Origin: Rickettsia typhi
GTDB lineage: Bacteria > Pseudomonadota > Alphaproteobacteria > Rickettsiales > Rickettsiaceae
Assembly (NCBI GenBank): GCA_945883665.1
Contig: CAMCXV010000012.1
Coordinates: forward strand, 1 to 26,860
Length of the DNA stretch: 26,860 nucleotides
Direction: 5' to 3'
A program made the translations under genes and the position numbers. Position 1 is the stretch's first letter. Each line of letters opens with the position of its first letter. Under the pieces are notes generated by a model. The model saw nothing but the letters and a program-made list of their open reading frames with translations. It did not search any database and was not told the origin of the DNA. This document shows, piece by piece, positions 8,499 through 17,349 of the stretch.

Positions 8499-9989
8499 TT
8501 GTATATTTTAGTTCCCTATATTTTACTTGGGCTAAAAGATATTTTATCAGTTAAGCATAGTGTTTTACGTAATTATCCAGTAATTGGTCATTTCAGATAT
8601 ATGCTTGAGTCTATAAGACCGGAGATTCGGCAATATTTTATTGAATCCGACAAAGATGGTATGCCTTTTAGTCGAGAAGTAAGGTCTCTTGTTTATCAAA
8701 AAGCTAAAGGGGAAACAGAAACAGTGCCTTTTGGTACTAAAAATGATGTCACCTCCATTGGTTATGAATTTTCTTATCATTCTCTTTTGCCTAAACATGT
8801 AACTGATGATAAGAATAGGGTTGTATTCGGAGGTGTTGATTGTGTTAAACCTTATAATGCATCAAGGCTGAATATTTCCGCAATGAGTTTTGGAGCAATT
8901 AGTCCTAATGCTATTAGAGCTTTAAATAAAGGAGCAAAAATAGGTAATTTTGCCCATAATACAGGGGAAGGGGGGCTTAGTCCTTATCATCTTGAAAATG
9001 GCGGAGATATTATTTGGCAAATTGGTACTGGTTATTTTGGTTGTCGTTATAAAAATGGTAGATTTGATCCAGATGCTTTTGCACAAAATGCTAATATCGA
9101 TGTTGTCAAAATGATAGAGTTAAAATTATCACAAGGTGCCAAGCCTGCCCATGGTGGAATTTTGCCAGGGGTGAAAGTAACAGAAGAAATTGCAAAAATT
9201 CGTATGCTCGAGGCTGGAGTTGATGCAATATCACCTCCTATGCATCCAGAGTTTTCAACCCCTATAGGATTGCTTGAATTTATTGCTTTGTTAAAAAAAT
9301 TATCTGATGGAAAACCTGTTGGCATAAAATTATGTGTAGGTCGTCATAGCGAATTCATGGCTTTGTGTAAGGCTATGATATTAACAGGTGTAAATCCTGA
9401 CTTTATAACGATCGACGGCTCTGAAGGAGGTACAGGAGCGGCTCCTCTTAATTTTGCTGACAGAGTTGGTACTCCTATTAACGAAGCAATTAGTTTTGTT
9501 CATAATTGTTTAGTTGGGGTTGGTTTGCGAGATAAAATGCGTCTAATTGCTAGTGGAAAAATAGCTACTGGCTATGATATGTTAACAAAAATATCTCTTG
9601 GAGCCGATAGTTGTAACTCTGCAAGAGCCATGATGTTTGCCCTTGGTTGTATACAATCTTTGCAATGTAATACAGATAGATGCCCAACTGGCATTGCAAC
9701 CCAAAATAAACATAGGTGGCAATCATTGGATGTGCCAGATAAATCAGTGCGAGTTGGTAATTTTCATCGCCGAATATTGTCTGATTTTGTAGAAATAGTT
9801 GGGGCGCTTGGGCTGAGCGACCCTGAAGAACTTGATGCATCACATGTTAGAAAATACACAGATATAGGAATCAGTAAAAGCTTTGATCAGATTTATCCTA
9901 GAGCTAAAACAGGAGAATTTTTAGATTCTAACGCTAAAGGTATTTATGCTGATTTATGGCGCAATGCAAAAGCAGAAAGTTTTAGCTAA
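8499..9989 (+). CDS. FMN-binding glutamate-synthase-like oxidoreductase (5' end interrupted)
   Basis: This resembles the FMN/Fe-S central domain of glutamate synthase (GltB) without the glutaminase domain. Numbering from the TTG at 8499, the barrel contains NISAMSFGAISPNAIRALNK (125-144), NTGEGGLSPYH (154-164), PPMHPEF (246-252), IDGSEGGTGAAP (305-316) and SGKIATGYD (352-360). Cys384, Cys390 and Cys395 form the C-x5-C-x4-C-P ligand set of the 3Fe-4S cluster. Stand-alone family members exist, but their substrate is poorly defined. The TTG has no Shine-Dalgarno; the original start was probably ATG 8412, now separated by a TAA at 8472. The next in-frame ATG is 8601. The downstream 496 codons are intact and conserved-looking, so the break is recent, bypassed or artefactual. 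It converges on the PAP2 gene with a 19-bp gap. Confidence 0.8.
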   Translation: MYILVPYILLGLKDILSVKHSVLRNYPVIGHFRYMLESIRPEIRQYFIESDKDGMPFSREVRSLVYQKAKGETETVPFGTKNDVTSIGYEFSYHSLLPKHVTDDKNRVVFGGVDCVKPYNASRLNISAMSFGAISPNAIRALNKGAKIGNFAHNTGEGGLSPYHLENGGDIIWQIGTGYFGCRYKNGRFDPDAFAQNANIDVVKMIELKLSQGAKPAHGGILPGVKVTEEIAKIRMLEAGVDAISPPMHPEFSTPIGLLEFIALLKKLSDGKPVGIKLCVGRHSEFMALCKAMILTGVNPDFITIDGSEGGTGAAPLNFADRVGTPINEAISFVHNCLVGVGLRDKMRLIASGKIATGYDMLTKISLGADSCNSARAMMFALGCIQSLQCNTDRCPTGIATQNKHRWQSLDVPDKSVRVGNFHRRILSDFVEIVGALGLSDPEELDASHVRKYTDIGISKSFDQIYPRAKTGEFLDSNAKGIYADLWRNAKAESFS

Positions 9990-10008
9990 TAATTTGAGGT
10001 TGAATATA

Positions 10009-10662
10009 TTATAGTTTTTGTAAAAAAATCTTTTTTAAAATAAAATATCCTAATGGTTGCACGATCTGATTTTGTGATAAATCAACAATTTTATTGCTCA
10101 ATAAAATAATAATAGCGGATATAATTGCGCTATAAATTATATCAGCTGGATAGTGCATTGCAAGTGTCATTCTAGAAATCGCTACAGCTGGTATTAATAG
10201 AAGAATTAATATCTGTTGGTATTTTTTAAGATGTGGATACAGGTAGTAAGCAATTATAATAGCAAGACCAGTATGGGCGCTAGGGAAAGAAGATAAACAA
10301 CGTTCATTTGTTGTATCAATAATGGTGATGAATTCCGTGGAAAATAAAGAGCAAAATGGTCGTGGTAAATTAATAACGAACTTCAAAAATGCATAAATAA
10401 AGCCAAATAATGCATAGCATGTACCAGCTTTTACTAAATTGTTATAAATGGGCCAAAAATTTATTTCTGGGCTTGGTAGTTTTTTTAGTTTGAAATAACA
10501 AAATAAGCATATTATAAAATAATAAACAGCAAAATTTCCAATAAAGAATAGTTGCGAAACTATTTTAACTATATTGGGAATTGCGCCGAAGTTAGTAATT
10601 TTATTAATAAAAACGAATATTATTTTGTTAAAACCAAAAAAATCGTAAATAACGTTATACAT
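10009..10662 (-). CDS. PAP2-family membrane phosphatase
   Basis: This is an integral membrane phosphatase of 217 residues, with about six hydrophobic helices. All three phosphatidic-acid-phosphatase motifs are intact: K-x6-RP at Lys94-Pro102 (KFVINLPRP), SFPSAH at 125-130 (family PSGH) with the helper His130, and SR-x5-H-x3-D at Ser163-Asp174 with nucleophile His170. Family members dephosphorylate lipid phosphates such as phosphatidate, undecaprenyl pyrophosphate or lipid A on the periplasmic face; the substrate here cannot be read from sequence. With kdsA nearby, lipid A or undecaprenyl phosphate are reasonable guesses. It is divergent from the PhnP-like gene with a 29-bp gap, so the two probably share a promoter region. 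Confidence 0.85.
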   Translation of the reverse strand: MYNVIYDFFGFNKIIFVFINKITNFGAIPNIVKIVSQLFFIGNFAVYYFIICLFCYFKLKKLPSPEINFWPIYNNLVKAGTCYALFGFIYAFLKFVINLPRPFCSLFSTEFITIIDTTNERCLSSFPSAHTGLAIIIAYYLYPHLKKYQQILILLLIPAVAISRMTLAMHYPADIIYSAIISAIIILLSNKIVDLSQNQIVQPLGYFILKKIFLQKL

Positions 10663-10691
10663 AAGTCCTTTTTATTTAGAGCGAAGATAAA

Positions 10692-11438
10692 ATGTTGGAA
10701 GTTGATATTTTAGGTTGCGGCTCCTCTTTAGGAGTTCCTGTTGTTAGTTGTAAATGTTTAGTTTGCAAATCGAATTCACCATATAATAAAAGACTTCGAT
10801 CTTCAATAATAATTAATCAGAATAAAACCAAAGTCTTGGTAGATTTTGGTTTTAATATCAAAGAACAATTGATAAAGGCTGATATTCTTGATTTAGATGG
10901 AGCGATTTTAACTCATGATCATGCTGATCATGTAAGTGGAATTGATGAATTAAGAGTGTTTTTTTATGTTCGCGGAAAACCATTAGATATTTTTGTTTTA
11001 GACTCTATTGCTCCTTCCATTTTAGATCGATACGCTTATCTTTTTAATAGTGGAAGACTAAATATGAATATAATTAATTCCTTTGAGGAAATCAAAATTA
11101 AGAATATAAAATTGCAAACTTTTCCTCAAATGCATGGGGCAGTAGAGAGTCTTGGTATAAGAGTTGATGGTTTCGTTTATTCTTGTGATGTTCGTGAATT
11201 TTCAACTGTTGCTGATAAATATTTATACGATATAGATGCTTGGGTGGTTGATTGCATGGATTATAAATCTAATTTTGCTCATGCTGGTCTTGAGAAGATT
11301 TTAGAGTGGGATAAAAAATATAAGCCAAAGATGATTTATTTGACTAATATGAATCATAATATTGATTATCATAAAATAGTTACTGAACTACCAACTCATA
11401 TTACCCCTCTTTATGATATGTGTAAAATAAAACTTTAA
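10692..11438 (+). CDS. PhnP-like metallo-beta-lactamase-fold phosphodiesterase
   Basis: The 248-residue protein begins with the GCGSSLGVPVVSC loop and has a Cys-x-Cys-x2-Cys group (Cys20, Cys22, Cys25), as in the PhnP branch (COG1235) of the metallo-beta-lactamase superfamily. The dinuclear metal site is complete: LTHDHADH with His75, His77, Asp79 and His80, then His148 (PQMHG), Asp166 (YSCDV) and His222 (MNHN). PhnP cleaves phosphoribosyl cyclic phosphate. Many relatives, including rickettsial ones, occur without phosphonate genes, as here, so cyclic-nucleotide or RNA-related phosphodiesters are alternative substrates. It lies 150 bp before rpsL with the str promoter between them. Confidence 0.85.
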   Translation: MLEVDILGCGSSLGVPVVSCKCLVCKSNSPYNKRLRSSIIINQNKTKVLVDFGFNIKEQLIKADILDLDGAILTHDHADHVSGIDELRVFFYVRGKPLDIFVLDSIAPSILDRYAYLFNSGRLNMNIINSFEEIKIKNIKLQTFPQMHGAVESLGIRVDGFVYSCDVREFSTVADKYLYDIDAWVVDCMDYKSNFAHAGLEKILEWDKKYKPKMIYLTNMNHNIDYHKIVTELPTHITPLYDMCKIKL

Positions 11439-11466
11439 TTATCTATTATTTGTTTATATAAAACCC

Positions 11467-11495
11467 TTGCTATTGATTAAAAAGTTGGGTATAGT
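11467..11495 (+). promoter_or_regulatory. Probable sigma70 promoter of the str/rpl/rpo operon
   Basis: TTGCTA (11467-11472) and TATAGT (11490-11495) are separated by exactly 17 bp, and the -35 box is preceded by CCC, giving the CTTG start common in alphaproteobacterial promoters. Transcription would begin near 11502 and leave a leader of about 85 nt before rpsL. It is the best promoter-like sequence in the spacer and sits where one is required. Confidence 0.55.
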
Positions 11496-11588
11496 TCACG
11501 AAAATTTTGATTAATTAAAGTGTTATCAGGCTTTAAATTGTCTGTTAATGTTTTCTTTGTAACCTTAAATTATAGTGTATTTATTAAG

Positions 11589-11963
11589 ATGCCAACAAAT
11601 AATCAGCTTGTTAGAAAAGGTAGACAGCCAAAAATTAAAAAAACCAAATCTCCGGCTTTAAAAGGTAATCCTTTTTTAAAAGGGGTTTGTGTGATTGTAA
11701 AAACGGTTACTCCTAAAAAACCAAACTCTGCTCTTCGTAAAATGGCTAGAGTTCGTTTGAGTAATGGAGAATATGTAAATGCTTACATTCCTGGTGAGGG
11801 GCATAATCTTCAAGAGCACTCCGCTGTTTTGGTTAGGGGTGGTAGAGTTCCTGATCTTCCGGGTGTTAAGTATCATATAGTTCGTGGTGCACTTGATACG
11901 CAAGGTGTGAAGGGTCGTAAGCAGGGTCGTTCCCGTTATGGTACTTCTTCAAAAGGTAAATAA
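11589..11963 (+). CDS. rpsL: 30S ribosomal protein S12
   Basis: S12 sits at the decoding centre and controls accuracy. The 124 residues match the family, with [11 protein letters not shown] at 41-51 (Lys43 is the streptomycin-site lysine), EGHNLQEHS at 70-78 and [10 protein letters not shown] at 109-118. Position 88, Lys in E. coli and a second streptomycin-resistance site, is Pro here (GGRVPDLPG); the neighbouring Asp89, the RimO methylthiolation target, is kept. The frame is open upstream to GTG 11520, but homologues begin MPTxNQL, so ATG 11589 is the start. No clear Shine-Dalgarno is seen. It is first in the operon; rpsG follows after 33 bp. Confidence 0.97.
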   Translation: MPTNNQLVRKGRQPKIKKTKSPALKGNPFLKGVCVIVKTVTPKKPNSALRKMARVRLSNGEYVNAYIPGEGHNLQEHSAVLVRGGRVPDLPGVKYHIVRGALDTQGVKGRKQGRSRYGTSSKGK

Positions 11964-11996
11964 GGTTTTGAATTTAATATAGAGTTAAGGTATAAA

Positions 11997-12482
11997 ATGT
12001 CGCGTCGTCATGCAGCAGTAAAAAAGGTAATAAAGCCGGATACTAAATATAATAGTTTATTATTATCAAGATTCATTAACAATATTATGAAAGATGGTAA
12101 AAAGGCTATAGCAGAAAAAATTGTTTATGGTGCTTTGGATAGAGTTGAGAAAAAACATAGTTCTGATCCTTTTAAGACTTTTTCTGATGGGGTGAATAAT
12201 GTAAAGCCTTTTGTTGAGGTTACTTCTGTTAGGGTTGGTGGTGCAAATTATCAAGTTCCTTCTCCTGTGGATGAAAGAAGAGGTTATGCTCTTGCAACAA
12301 GATGGATTATTAGCGCTGCTTTGAAACGTTCTGGTCGTAGCATGATTGAGAAATTGGCTGAAGAGTTGTTTGATGCTGCTAATAATCGTGGTGTAGCAAT
12401 CAAAAAGAGGGAAGACACTCATAAAATGGCTGAGTCTAATAAGGCTTTTGCGCATTTTGCTCAAAGAACTTCTCAGAGGTAA
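11997..12482 (+). CDS. rpsG: 30S ribosomal protein S7
   Basis: S7 nucleates assembly of the 16S rRNA 3' domain and lines the exit site. The 161-residue protein begins MSRRHAAVKK and contains the conserved VGGANYQVPSPVDERRGYAL (80-99) and a C-terminal KREDTHKMAESNKAFAH. It is a few residues longer than E. coli-type S7, as in other Rickettsiales. An AAGG (11987-11990) lies 6 nt before the ATG. The spacers on both sides are short, 33 bp to rpsL and 6 bp to fusA, so the E. coli-style S7 repressor site between rpsL and rpsG has little room. Confidence 0.97.
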   Translation: MSRRHAAVKKVIKPDTKYNSLLLSRFINNIMKDGKKAIAEKIVYGALDRVEKKHSSDPFKTFSDGVNNVKPFVEVTSVRVGGANYQVPSPVDERRGYALATRWIISAALKRSGRSMIEKLAEELFDAANNRGVAIKKREDTHKMAESNKAFAHFAQRTSQR

Positions 12483-12488
12483 TGTAAT

Positions 12489-14567
12489 ATGTCTAAGCAT
12501 AATTTATCTGAAGTTCGTAATATTGGTATATGCGCTCATATTGATGCTGGTAAAACGACTACTACAGAACGTATTTTGTACTATACTGGTAAATCTCATA
12601 ATATAGGTGAGGTTCATGATGGCGGTGCAACCATGGATTGGATGGAGCAGGAGCAGGAAAGGGGGATTACTATTACTTCTGCTGCTACCACTTGTTTTTG
12701 GAGTGGGAAAAGAATTAATATTATAGATACGCCTGGTCACGTTGATTTTACTATTGAGGTAGAAAGGTCACTCAGAGTTCTTGATGGTGCTGTTACTGTG
12801 TTTGATGGTGTTGCGGGTGTTGAGCCTCAATCGGAGACTGTTTGGCGTCAAGCGGATAAATATTTTGTGCCAAGAATGTGTTTTGTTAATAAGCTTGACA
12901 GAATGGGTGCTGATTTCTTTAGATGTGTTGGAATGATAAAAGATAGGTTAGGTGCTTTGCCTTTGGTGTTGCAGTTGCCTATAGGTAATGAAGAGACTTT
13001 TTCTGGTGTTGTTGATCTTGTTAAAATGCAGTCAATTATTTGGAAAGATAGCTCTGTTGGTGCTGAATATGTGTATGGAGAGATTCCTGAGGGCTTAAAA
13101 ACTCAAGCTGCGGAATATAGAGCTAAAATGCTTGATATTATTGCAGAACTTGATGATTCAATAATGGAGAAGTATCTAGATGGTGTTGAAATTTCAGAAA
13201 GTGAAATTAAGGCTTGTATAAGAAAAGGTACTGTTTCTAGTAAATTTGTGCCAGTTATTTGTGGTTCAGCTTTTAAGAATAAAGGTGTTCAGCCATTGCT
13301 TGATGCGGTTGTTGATTATTTGCCTTCTCCTCTTGATATTCCAGATACTAAAGCTATTGATGCTAAAACTGGTGAAGAGAAAAGTATAAAAAATATTGTT
13401 GAGGGTTCTTTTGCTGCTCTTGCATTTAAAATTATGAATGACCCGTTTGTTGGTTCTTTAACTTTTATAAGAATTTATTCTGGTAAGTTATCTGCTGGTA
13501 GTACTGTTCTTAATACGGTGAAAGGAGAGAAAGAAAGAGTGGGGCGTATGCTATTAATGCATGCAAATAATCGTGAAGATATAAAGGAAGCTGTGGCTGG
13601 TGATATTGTTGCTATTGCTGGTTTAAAAAACACTACTACTGGAGACACTCTATGTTCTCTTGATGGTAACGTAATTTTGGAAAGAATGGATTTTCCAGAG
13701 CCGGTTATACAGCTTGCTGTTGAACCGAAGTCTACTGCGGATCAAGAAAGAATGTCATTTGCGTTGCAAAAATTAGCGGCTGAAGATCCTTCTTTTAGGG
13801 TTTCTACTGATGAAGGTGGTAGAACTAACATAAGTGGAATGGGTGAGCTTCATCTTGAAATTCTTGTTGATCGTATGAAAAGAGAGTTCAAGGTGGAGGC
13901 GAATGTTGGTGCTCCAGAGGTGGCTTATTGCGAGACTATTACTAAATCTTATGAAGTAAACTACACGCATAAAAAACAGTCCGGCGGTGCTGGTCAGTTT
14001 GCTAAAGTTACGATTTTGTTTGAGCCGACATCTCTTGGAGAAGGTTTTGTTTTTGAAAGTAAAATTGTTGGTGGTTCAATTCCAAAAGAATATATACCGG
14101 GTGTAGAAAAGGGTTTGATGGCTATTAAAAACTCTGGTGTTGTTGCTGGTTATCCTATGATTAATTTTAAAGCTACTTTGCTTGATGGTTCTTATCATGA
14201 TGTAGATTCTAGTGTTCTTGCCTTTGAAATTGCTGCTAAAGCGGCTTTTAGAGAAGGTATGCCTATGGCTGGTCCTAAATTGCTTGAGCCAATTATGAAA
14301 GTTGAAGTAGTAACGCCGGAAGATTATATGGGTGATATTATTGGGGACTTGAATTCTAGAAGAGGTCAGGTTGTTAGTATGGATAATAGAGGTAATGCTA
14401 AAGTTATTACGGCTAATGTTCCTCTTGCAGAGATGTTTGGTTACGTGAATACTTTGAGATCTCAGTCTCAAGGTAGGGCTAGCTTTTCAATGGATTTGGA
14501 TAATTATGCTCAAGTGCCGCAGCATGTGGTAGAAAATATTTTACTAAAACAACAGGGTAAAAAATAA
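12489..14567 (+). CDS. fusA: Elongation factor G
   Basis: EF-G is the translocase GTPase of the ribosome. The 692 residues cover all five domains. GTP-binding motifs are AHIDAGKTT (16-24), DTPGH (80-84) and NKLD (134-137), and the switch I region ends with EQERGITI (55-62). The C-terminal domain carries [14 protein letters not shown]. An AGAGG (12475-12479) inside the last codons of rpsG lies 9 nt upstream of the ATG, a good ribosome site that implies close coupling with S7. Unlike the usual str operon, no tuf gene follows; tRNA-Trp and secE come next. This is known in Rickettsia, where tuf has moved elsewhere. Confidence 0.97.
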   Translation: MSKHNLSEVRNIGICAHIDAGKTTTTERILYYTGKSHNIGEVHDGGATMDWMEQEQERGITITSAATTCFWSGKRINIIDTPGHVDFTIEVERSLRVLDGAVTVFDGVAGVEPQSETVWRQADKYFVPRMCFVNKLDRMGADFFRCVGMIKDRLGALPLVLQLPIGNEETFSGVVDLVKMQSIIWKDSSVGAEYVYGEIPEGLKTQAAEYRAKMLDIIAELDDSIMEKYLDGVEISESEIKACIRKGTVSSKFVPVICGSAFKNKGVQPLLDAVVDYLPSPLDIPDTKAIDAKTGEEKSIKNIVEGSFAALAFKIMNDPFVGSLTFIRIYSGKLSAGSTVLNTVKGEKERVGRMLLMHANNREDIKEAVAGDIVAIAGLKNTTTGDTLCSLDGNVILERMDFPEPVIQLAVEPKSTADQERMSFALQKLAAEDPSFRVSTDEGGRTNISGMGELHLEILVDRMKREFKVEANVGAPEVAYCETITKSYEVNYTHKKQSGGAGQFAKVTILFEPTSLGEGFVFESKIVGGSIPKEYIPGVEKGLMAIKNSGVVAGYPMINFKATLLDGSYHDVDSSVLAFEIAAKAAFREGMPMAGPKLLEPIMKVEVVTPEDYMGDIIGDLNSRRGQVVSMDNRGNAKVITANVPLAEMFGYVNTLRSQSQGRASFSMDLDNYAQVPQHVVENILLKQQGKK

Positions 14568-14661
14568 TAATAAACCTGTTTTATGCTTAAAGTAAATTTT
14601 TAAGCTGGGTTAGTGCTTTTTTTAGTAATGAAATATGTTGATTTGCTAGAATAACTGTGAT

Positions 14662-14737
14662 AGGAGTGTAGCTCAATTGGTAGAGCGTCGGTCTCCAAAA
14701 CCGAAGGTTGCGGGTTCGATTCCTGTCGCTCCTGCCA
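14662..14737 (+). tRNA. trnW: tRNA-Trp (anticodon CCA)
   Basis: This is a full cloverleaf of 76 nt. The acceptor stem AGGAGTG/CGCTCCT has one G-U pair. The D arm is GCTC/GAGC. The anticodon stem TCGGT/ACCGA encloses CTCCAAA with anticodon CCA at 14695-14697. The T arm is GCGGG/CCTGT with loop TTCGATT. The discriminator is G14734 and the 3' CCA is encoded (14735-14737). It lies between fusA and secE in the same orientation, so it is probably released from the operon transcript by RNase P and 3' processing. The location matches Rickettsia. Confidence 0.97.
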
Positions 14738-14767
14738 AATAAGAATAAGGTAAATATTAAAAAAGTG

Positions 14768-14965
14768 ATGAAACAAACAAAAATATATAAATTTTTTGAT
14801 CAGGTCCGTCAAGAAGCAAAAAAAGTTGTTTGGCCAGAGAGAAAAGAGTTGGTTACATCAGTATTAGTTGTGATTATTGCTGTTTTTTTGTTTAGTTTTG
14901 TGAGTTTGATTTTAGATTATGGTATTCACAATCTAGTAAGATTTTTGTTGAATATTGGAAAGTAA
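14768..14965 (+). CDS. secE: Protein translocase subunit SecE
   Basis: SecE is the essential clamp around SecY in the SecYEG channel. The 65 residues form the short single-helix version: an amphipathic segment with [20 protein letters not shown] (9-28), whose KKVVWP is the family hallmark, then one membrane helix at about 30-52 ([17 protein letters not shown]). The frame is open back into tRNA-Trp, but only the ATG at 14768, 30 bp after the tRNA, gives a family-like N-terminus. nusG follows after 27 bp, the nearly universal secE-nusG pairing. Confidence 0.95.
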   Translation: MKQTKIYKFFDQVRQEAKKVVWPERKELVTSVLVVIIAVFLFSFVSLILDYGIHNLVRFLLNIGK

Positions 14966-14992
14966 AGCAGGAATTAATAGAAGTAAAATAAT

Positions 14993-15526
14993 ATGGTTGC
15001 CAAGTGGTATATACTGCATACAGTTTCTGGTTCTGAAAAGAGTGTGAAACGGATGATAGAAGATCAGATTGCAAAGAAGAATATGTCTGAGCAATTTGAG
15101 GATATAGTTGTGCCGATAATAGAGGTTCCTGAAATAAAAAGAGGAAAGAGAGTTGTAACCGAAAAGAAATTTATGCCTGGTTATGTTCTTATAAAAATGA
15201 AAATGACAGATGAATCTTGGCATTTGGTAAAAAGTGTTCCAAAGATAACGGGTTTTTTAGGAACTAAAACAACTCCTAATCCTATGAGTGAAGATGAGGT
15301 TCAGAGAATATTTAAACAATTAGAATCAGAGACTAAAAATGCTACATCTTCTAGTTTGTATAATGTTGGTGATAAAATTCAGGTTATAGATGGTCCTTTT
15401 GATAGTTTTTCAGGTTTTGTCGAAGAAATTGATGTTGAAACACAGAGATTAAAAATATCTGTTTCTATTTTTGGTAAAGCAACACCTATAGAGCTTGGTT
15501 TCAACCAAGTGAAAAAAGGTCAGTGA
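14993..15526 (+). CDS. nusG: Transcription termination/antitermination factor NusG
   Basis: NusG binds RNA polymerase, suppresses or stimulates pausing and links it to Rho or the ribosome. In 177 residues the NGN domain spans about 3-110, with KWYILHTVSGSEKSVKRMIE (4-23), the MPGYVLIKM strand (61-69) and VPKITGFLG (82-90). The KOW domain is at about 122-175 (YNVGDKIQVIDGPFDSFSGF). It acts on the polymerase whose beta and beta' subunits are encoded further down this operon. A 100-bp gap follows before rplK, which may hold an internal promoter or the L1 operator, but I could not identify either. Confidence 0.97.
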   Translation: MVAKWYILHTVSGSEKSVKRMIEDQIAKKNMSEQFEDIVVPIIEVPEIKRGKRVVTEKKFMPGYVLIKMKMTDESWHLVKSVPKITGFLGTKTTPNPMSEDEVQRIFKQLESETKNATSSSLYNVGDKIQVIDGPFDSFSGFVEEIDVETQRLKISVSIFGKATPIELGFNQVKKGQ

Positions 15527-15613
15527 GTTGATATTTTAATATGTTAAAAATAGGGTAATCTGCATATTAAGTATATAAAAATTGCGTAATAATAATTAAA
15601 GATACAAGTTTTT

Positions 15614-15622
15614 AGGTGGTGA
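15614..15622 (+). promoter_or_regulatory. Strong ribosome binding site of rplK
   Basis: AGGTGGTGA lies 4 nt before the ATG at 15627 and matches the anti-Shine-Dalgarno at most positions. Most other genes here have weak or no such site, so it stands out and fits a highly translated L11 gene. Confidence 0.6.
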
Positions 15623-15626
15623 TAAA

Positions 15627-16061
15627 ATGGCGAAGAAAATAAATGGTTACATTAAATTAACAGTACCTGCTGGCAAAGCAAATCCAGCTCCTCCTATTGG
15701 TCCAGCTCTTGGTCAAAAAGGTGTTAATATTATGGAATTTTGTAAAGCTTTTAATGCTGCGACTAGCTCTATGGAGCCTGGCACTCCTTTGCCTGTGGTT
15801 ATAACAGTATATGCTGATAAGAGTTTTGATTTTATTACAAAGACTCCTCCAGCTTCTTTCTTTTTAAAGAAATTTGCAAAGATAACAAAAGGTTCTTCAG
15901 CTACAAAAAAAAATGCCTTGGTTGGTACGGTTACTATGGCTGATTGTGAAGAGATTGCTAGGATTAAAATGCAGGACTTGAACGCAAATGATATTGCTGC
16001 TGCTGCAAAAATTATAGCAGGAACAGCGGAATCTATGGGTATTGAAGTAATAAAAAACTAA
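15627..16061 (+). CDS. rplK: 50S ribosomal protein L11
   Basis: L11 forms the stalk base with 23S rRNA helices 43/44 (GTPase centre) and is the thiostrepton target. The 144 residues include the N-terminal [20 protein letters not shown] (10-29), whose Pro-rich turn is the thiostrepton face, [13 protein letters not shown] (33-45), and the rRNA-binding C-terminal half with the PPASFFLKK and KMQDLNA segments. Length and start are standard. It begins the rplKAJL block; rplA follows after 34 bp. Confidence 0.97.
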   Translation: MAKKINGYIKLTVPAGKANPAPPIGPALGQKGVNIMEFCKAFNAATSSMEPGTPLPVVITVYADKSFDFITKTPPASFFLKKFAKITKGSSATKKNALVGTVTMADCEEIARIKMQDLNANDIAAAAKIIAGTAESMGIEVIKN

Positions 16062-16095
16062 ATATGATTATAATTAAGGGCTGAGAAAAAATCTT

Positions 16096-16782
16096 ATGGG
16101 CAAAAAAATAACTGATGCAAAAAAATCAATTGATAAAACAAAGCAGTACGCCTTGCAGGAAGCTATATCTCTTGCTAAGTCTTCTTGTTTTGTTAAATTT
16201 GATGAGACTTTAGATATATCCATTAATCTTGGTGTTGATCCAAGGCATTCAGATCAGATGGTAAGAGGTATGGTTTCTTTGCCTGCTGGCACCGGCAAAG
16301 ATGTAAGAGTTGCTGTTATTTGTAAAGAGGATAAAGTTGCAGAGGCGAAAGTTGCTGGAGCTGACATTGCTGGATCAGTTGAGATTATCGATAATATAAA
16401 AGCGGGTAAGATAGATTTTGATATTTGTATCGCAACGCCTGACATGATGGGTGTTGTTGGTCAAGTAGCTAGAGTTCTTGGTCCTAAAGGGTTGATGCCA
16501 AACCCAAAACTTGGTACTGTAACGCAAGATGTTGCGACAGCCGTAAAAAACGCAAAAAGCGGTCAAGTAGAGTATAGAGTTGAGAAAGGTGGGATCATTC
16601 ATGCTGGAATAGGTAAAATATCTTTTGCAGCAGAAGATTTGCTTAAAAATGCTAAAGTTTTTATAGATTCTGTTGTTAAGGCGAAACCAGCTGGGGCAAA
16701 AGGAGTTTATTTAAAGAGGATTCATTTATCTTCTACTATGGGTCCGTCTCTTAAGGTTGATTTATCAACATTGTCACAGTAG
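16096..16782 (+). CDS. rplA: 50S ribosomal protein L1
   Basis: L1 forms the mobile L1 stalk at the ribosomal exit site and in many bacteria represses rplKA translation. The 228 residues match the family (about 230). Recognised segments include [20 protein letters not shown] (34-53), [12 protein letters not shown] (57-68), the second-domain signature [18 protein letters not shown] and the C-terminal [17 protein letters not shown]. No L1-binding mimic was recognised before rplK. Confidence 0.96.
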   Translation: MGKKITDAKKSIDKTKQYALQEAISLAKSSCFVKFDETLDISINLGVDPRHSDQMVRGMVSLPAGTGKDVRVAVICKEDKVAEAKVAGADIAGSVEIIDNIKAGKIDFDICIATPDMMGVVGQVARVLGPKGLMPNPKLGTVTQDVATAVKNAKSGQVEYRVEKGGIIHAGIGKISFAAEDLLKNAKVFIDSVVKAKPAGAKGVYLKRIHLSSTMGPSLKVDLSTLSQ

Positions 16783-16802
16783 AAATTTTTGGAGAATATA
16801 AG

Positions 16803-17315
16803 GTGTTAAGATCAGAAAAAAAGACTTTTGTTTCGGAGTTAGAGCAAATTTATAAAGACTCTAGTTCTGTAATTGTTACTCACTATCATGGCCTTACGGT
16901 TTCGCAAATTACAAATTTGCGTAAGGCTCTCAGAGAAAATGGTGCGTCTTTTAAAATAATAAAAAATACACTGTCAAGAATAGCAGCTACTAATGCTAAG
17001 CTAGAGCATAATCCAGAGATTTTTTCTGGTCCAACGGCTATAGCTTATTCTAAAGATCCAGTGGCTGCTGCGAAAGGAGTGGTTGAATTTGCTAAAGCTA
17101 ATGATAATTTAAAAGTTATTGGTGGTATAGTGAATGATAAAATTCTAAGTGTTAGTGAAGTGCAGCAGTTAGCTAAACTGCCATCGCTTGATCAGCTTAG
17201 AGGGAAGATTGTTGGTATTCTTCAAGCACCGGCTGCAAATTTGGTAAGAATTGTCCAAGCTCCTGCTGGTTCTTTAGCTAGAGTAATTCGTGCTCATGCG
17301 GAAAAAAATAATTAA
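16803..17315 (+). CDS. rplJ: 50S ribosomal protein L10
   Basis: L10 anchors L7/L12 dimers on the ribosome stalk. The 170 residues show [20 protein letters not shown] (27-46), the [11 protein letters not shown] segment and the C-terminal helix that carries L12 dimers. GTG 16803 is the start: GGAG at 16791-16794 is 8 nt upstream and homologues start at the same place. Only 20 bp separate it from rplA, so the long rplJ leader that binds L10-L12 in E. coli is missing from this position. Confidence 0.96.
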   Translation: MLRSEKKTFVSELEQIYKDSSSVIVTHYHGLTVSQITNLRKALRENGASFKIIKNTLSRIAATNAKLEHNPEIFSGPTAIAYSKDPVAAAKGVVEFAKANDNLKVIGGIVNDKILSVSEVQQLAKLPSLDQLRGKIVGILQAPAANLVRIVQAPAGSLARVIRAHAEKNN

Positions 17316-17349
17316 TTTTAATTTACAAAGTCAAAAGAGGTAATTTATT

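Noticed and set aside
11520..11588. 23-codon upstream extension of rpsL from GTG
   Set aside because: S12 homologues start at MPTxNQL; the extension lies just after the probable promoter and has no ribosome site.
12066..12500. Minus-strand 144-codon frame opposite rpsG
   Set aside because: It lies entirely over a conserved ribosomal protein gene and reads as low-quality sequence.
14076..14471. Minus-strand 131-codon frame inside fusA
   Set aside because: It mirrors conserved fusA coding sequence and shows Asn/Ser/Arg-rich composition typical of a shadow frame.
14585..14605. GCTTAAA/TTTAAGC hairpin after fusA as a terminator
   Set aside because: The stem is short and AT-rich, and the T-run begins 12 nt later; the genes downstream appear to belong to the same operon.
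14708..14767. 20-codon upstream extension of secE
   Set aside because: It would begin inside the tRNA-Trp gene.
15494..15509. Perfect 7-bp inverted repeat CTTGGTT/AACCAAG near the end of nusG
   Set aside because: It lies in coding sequence for the conserved C-terminus, has only a 2-nt loop and no T-run after it.
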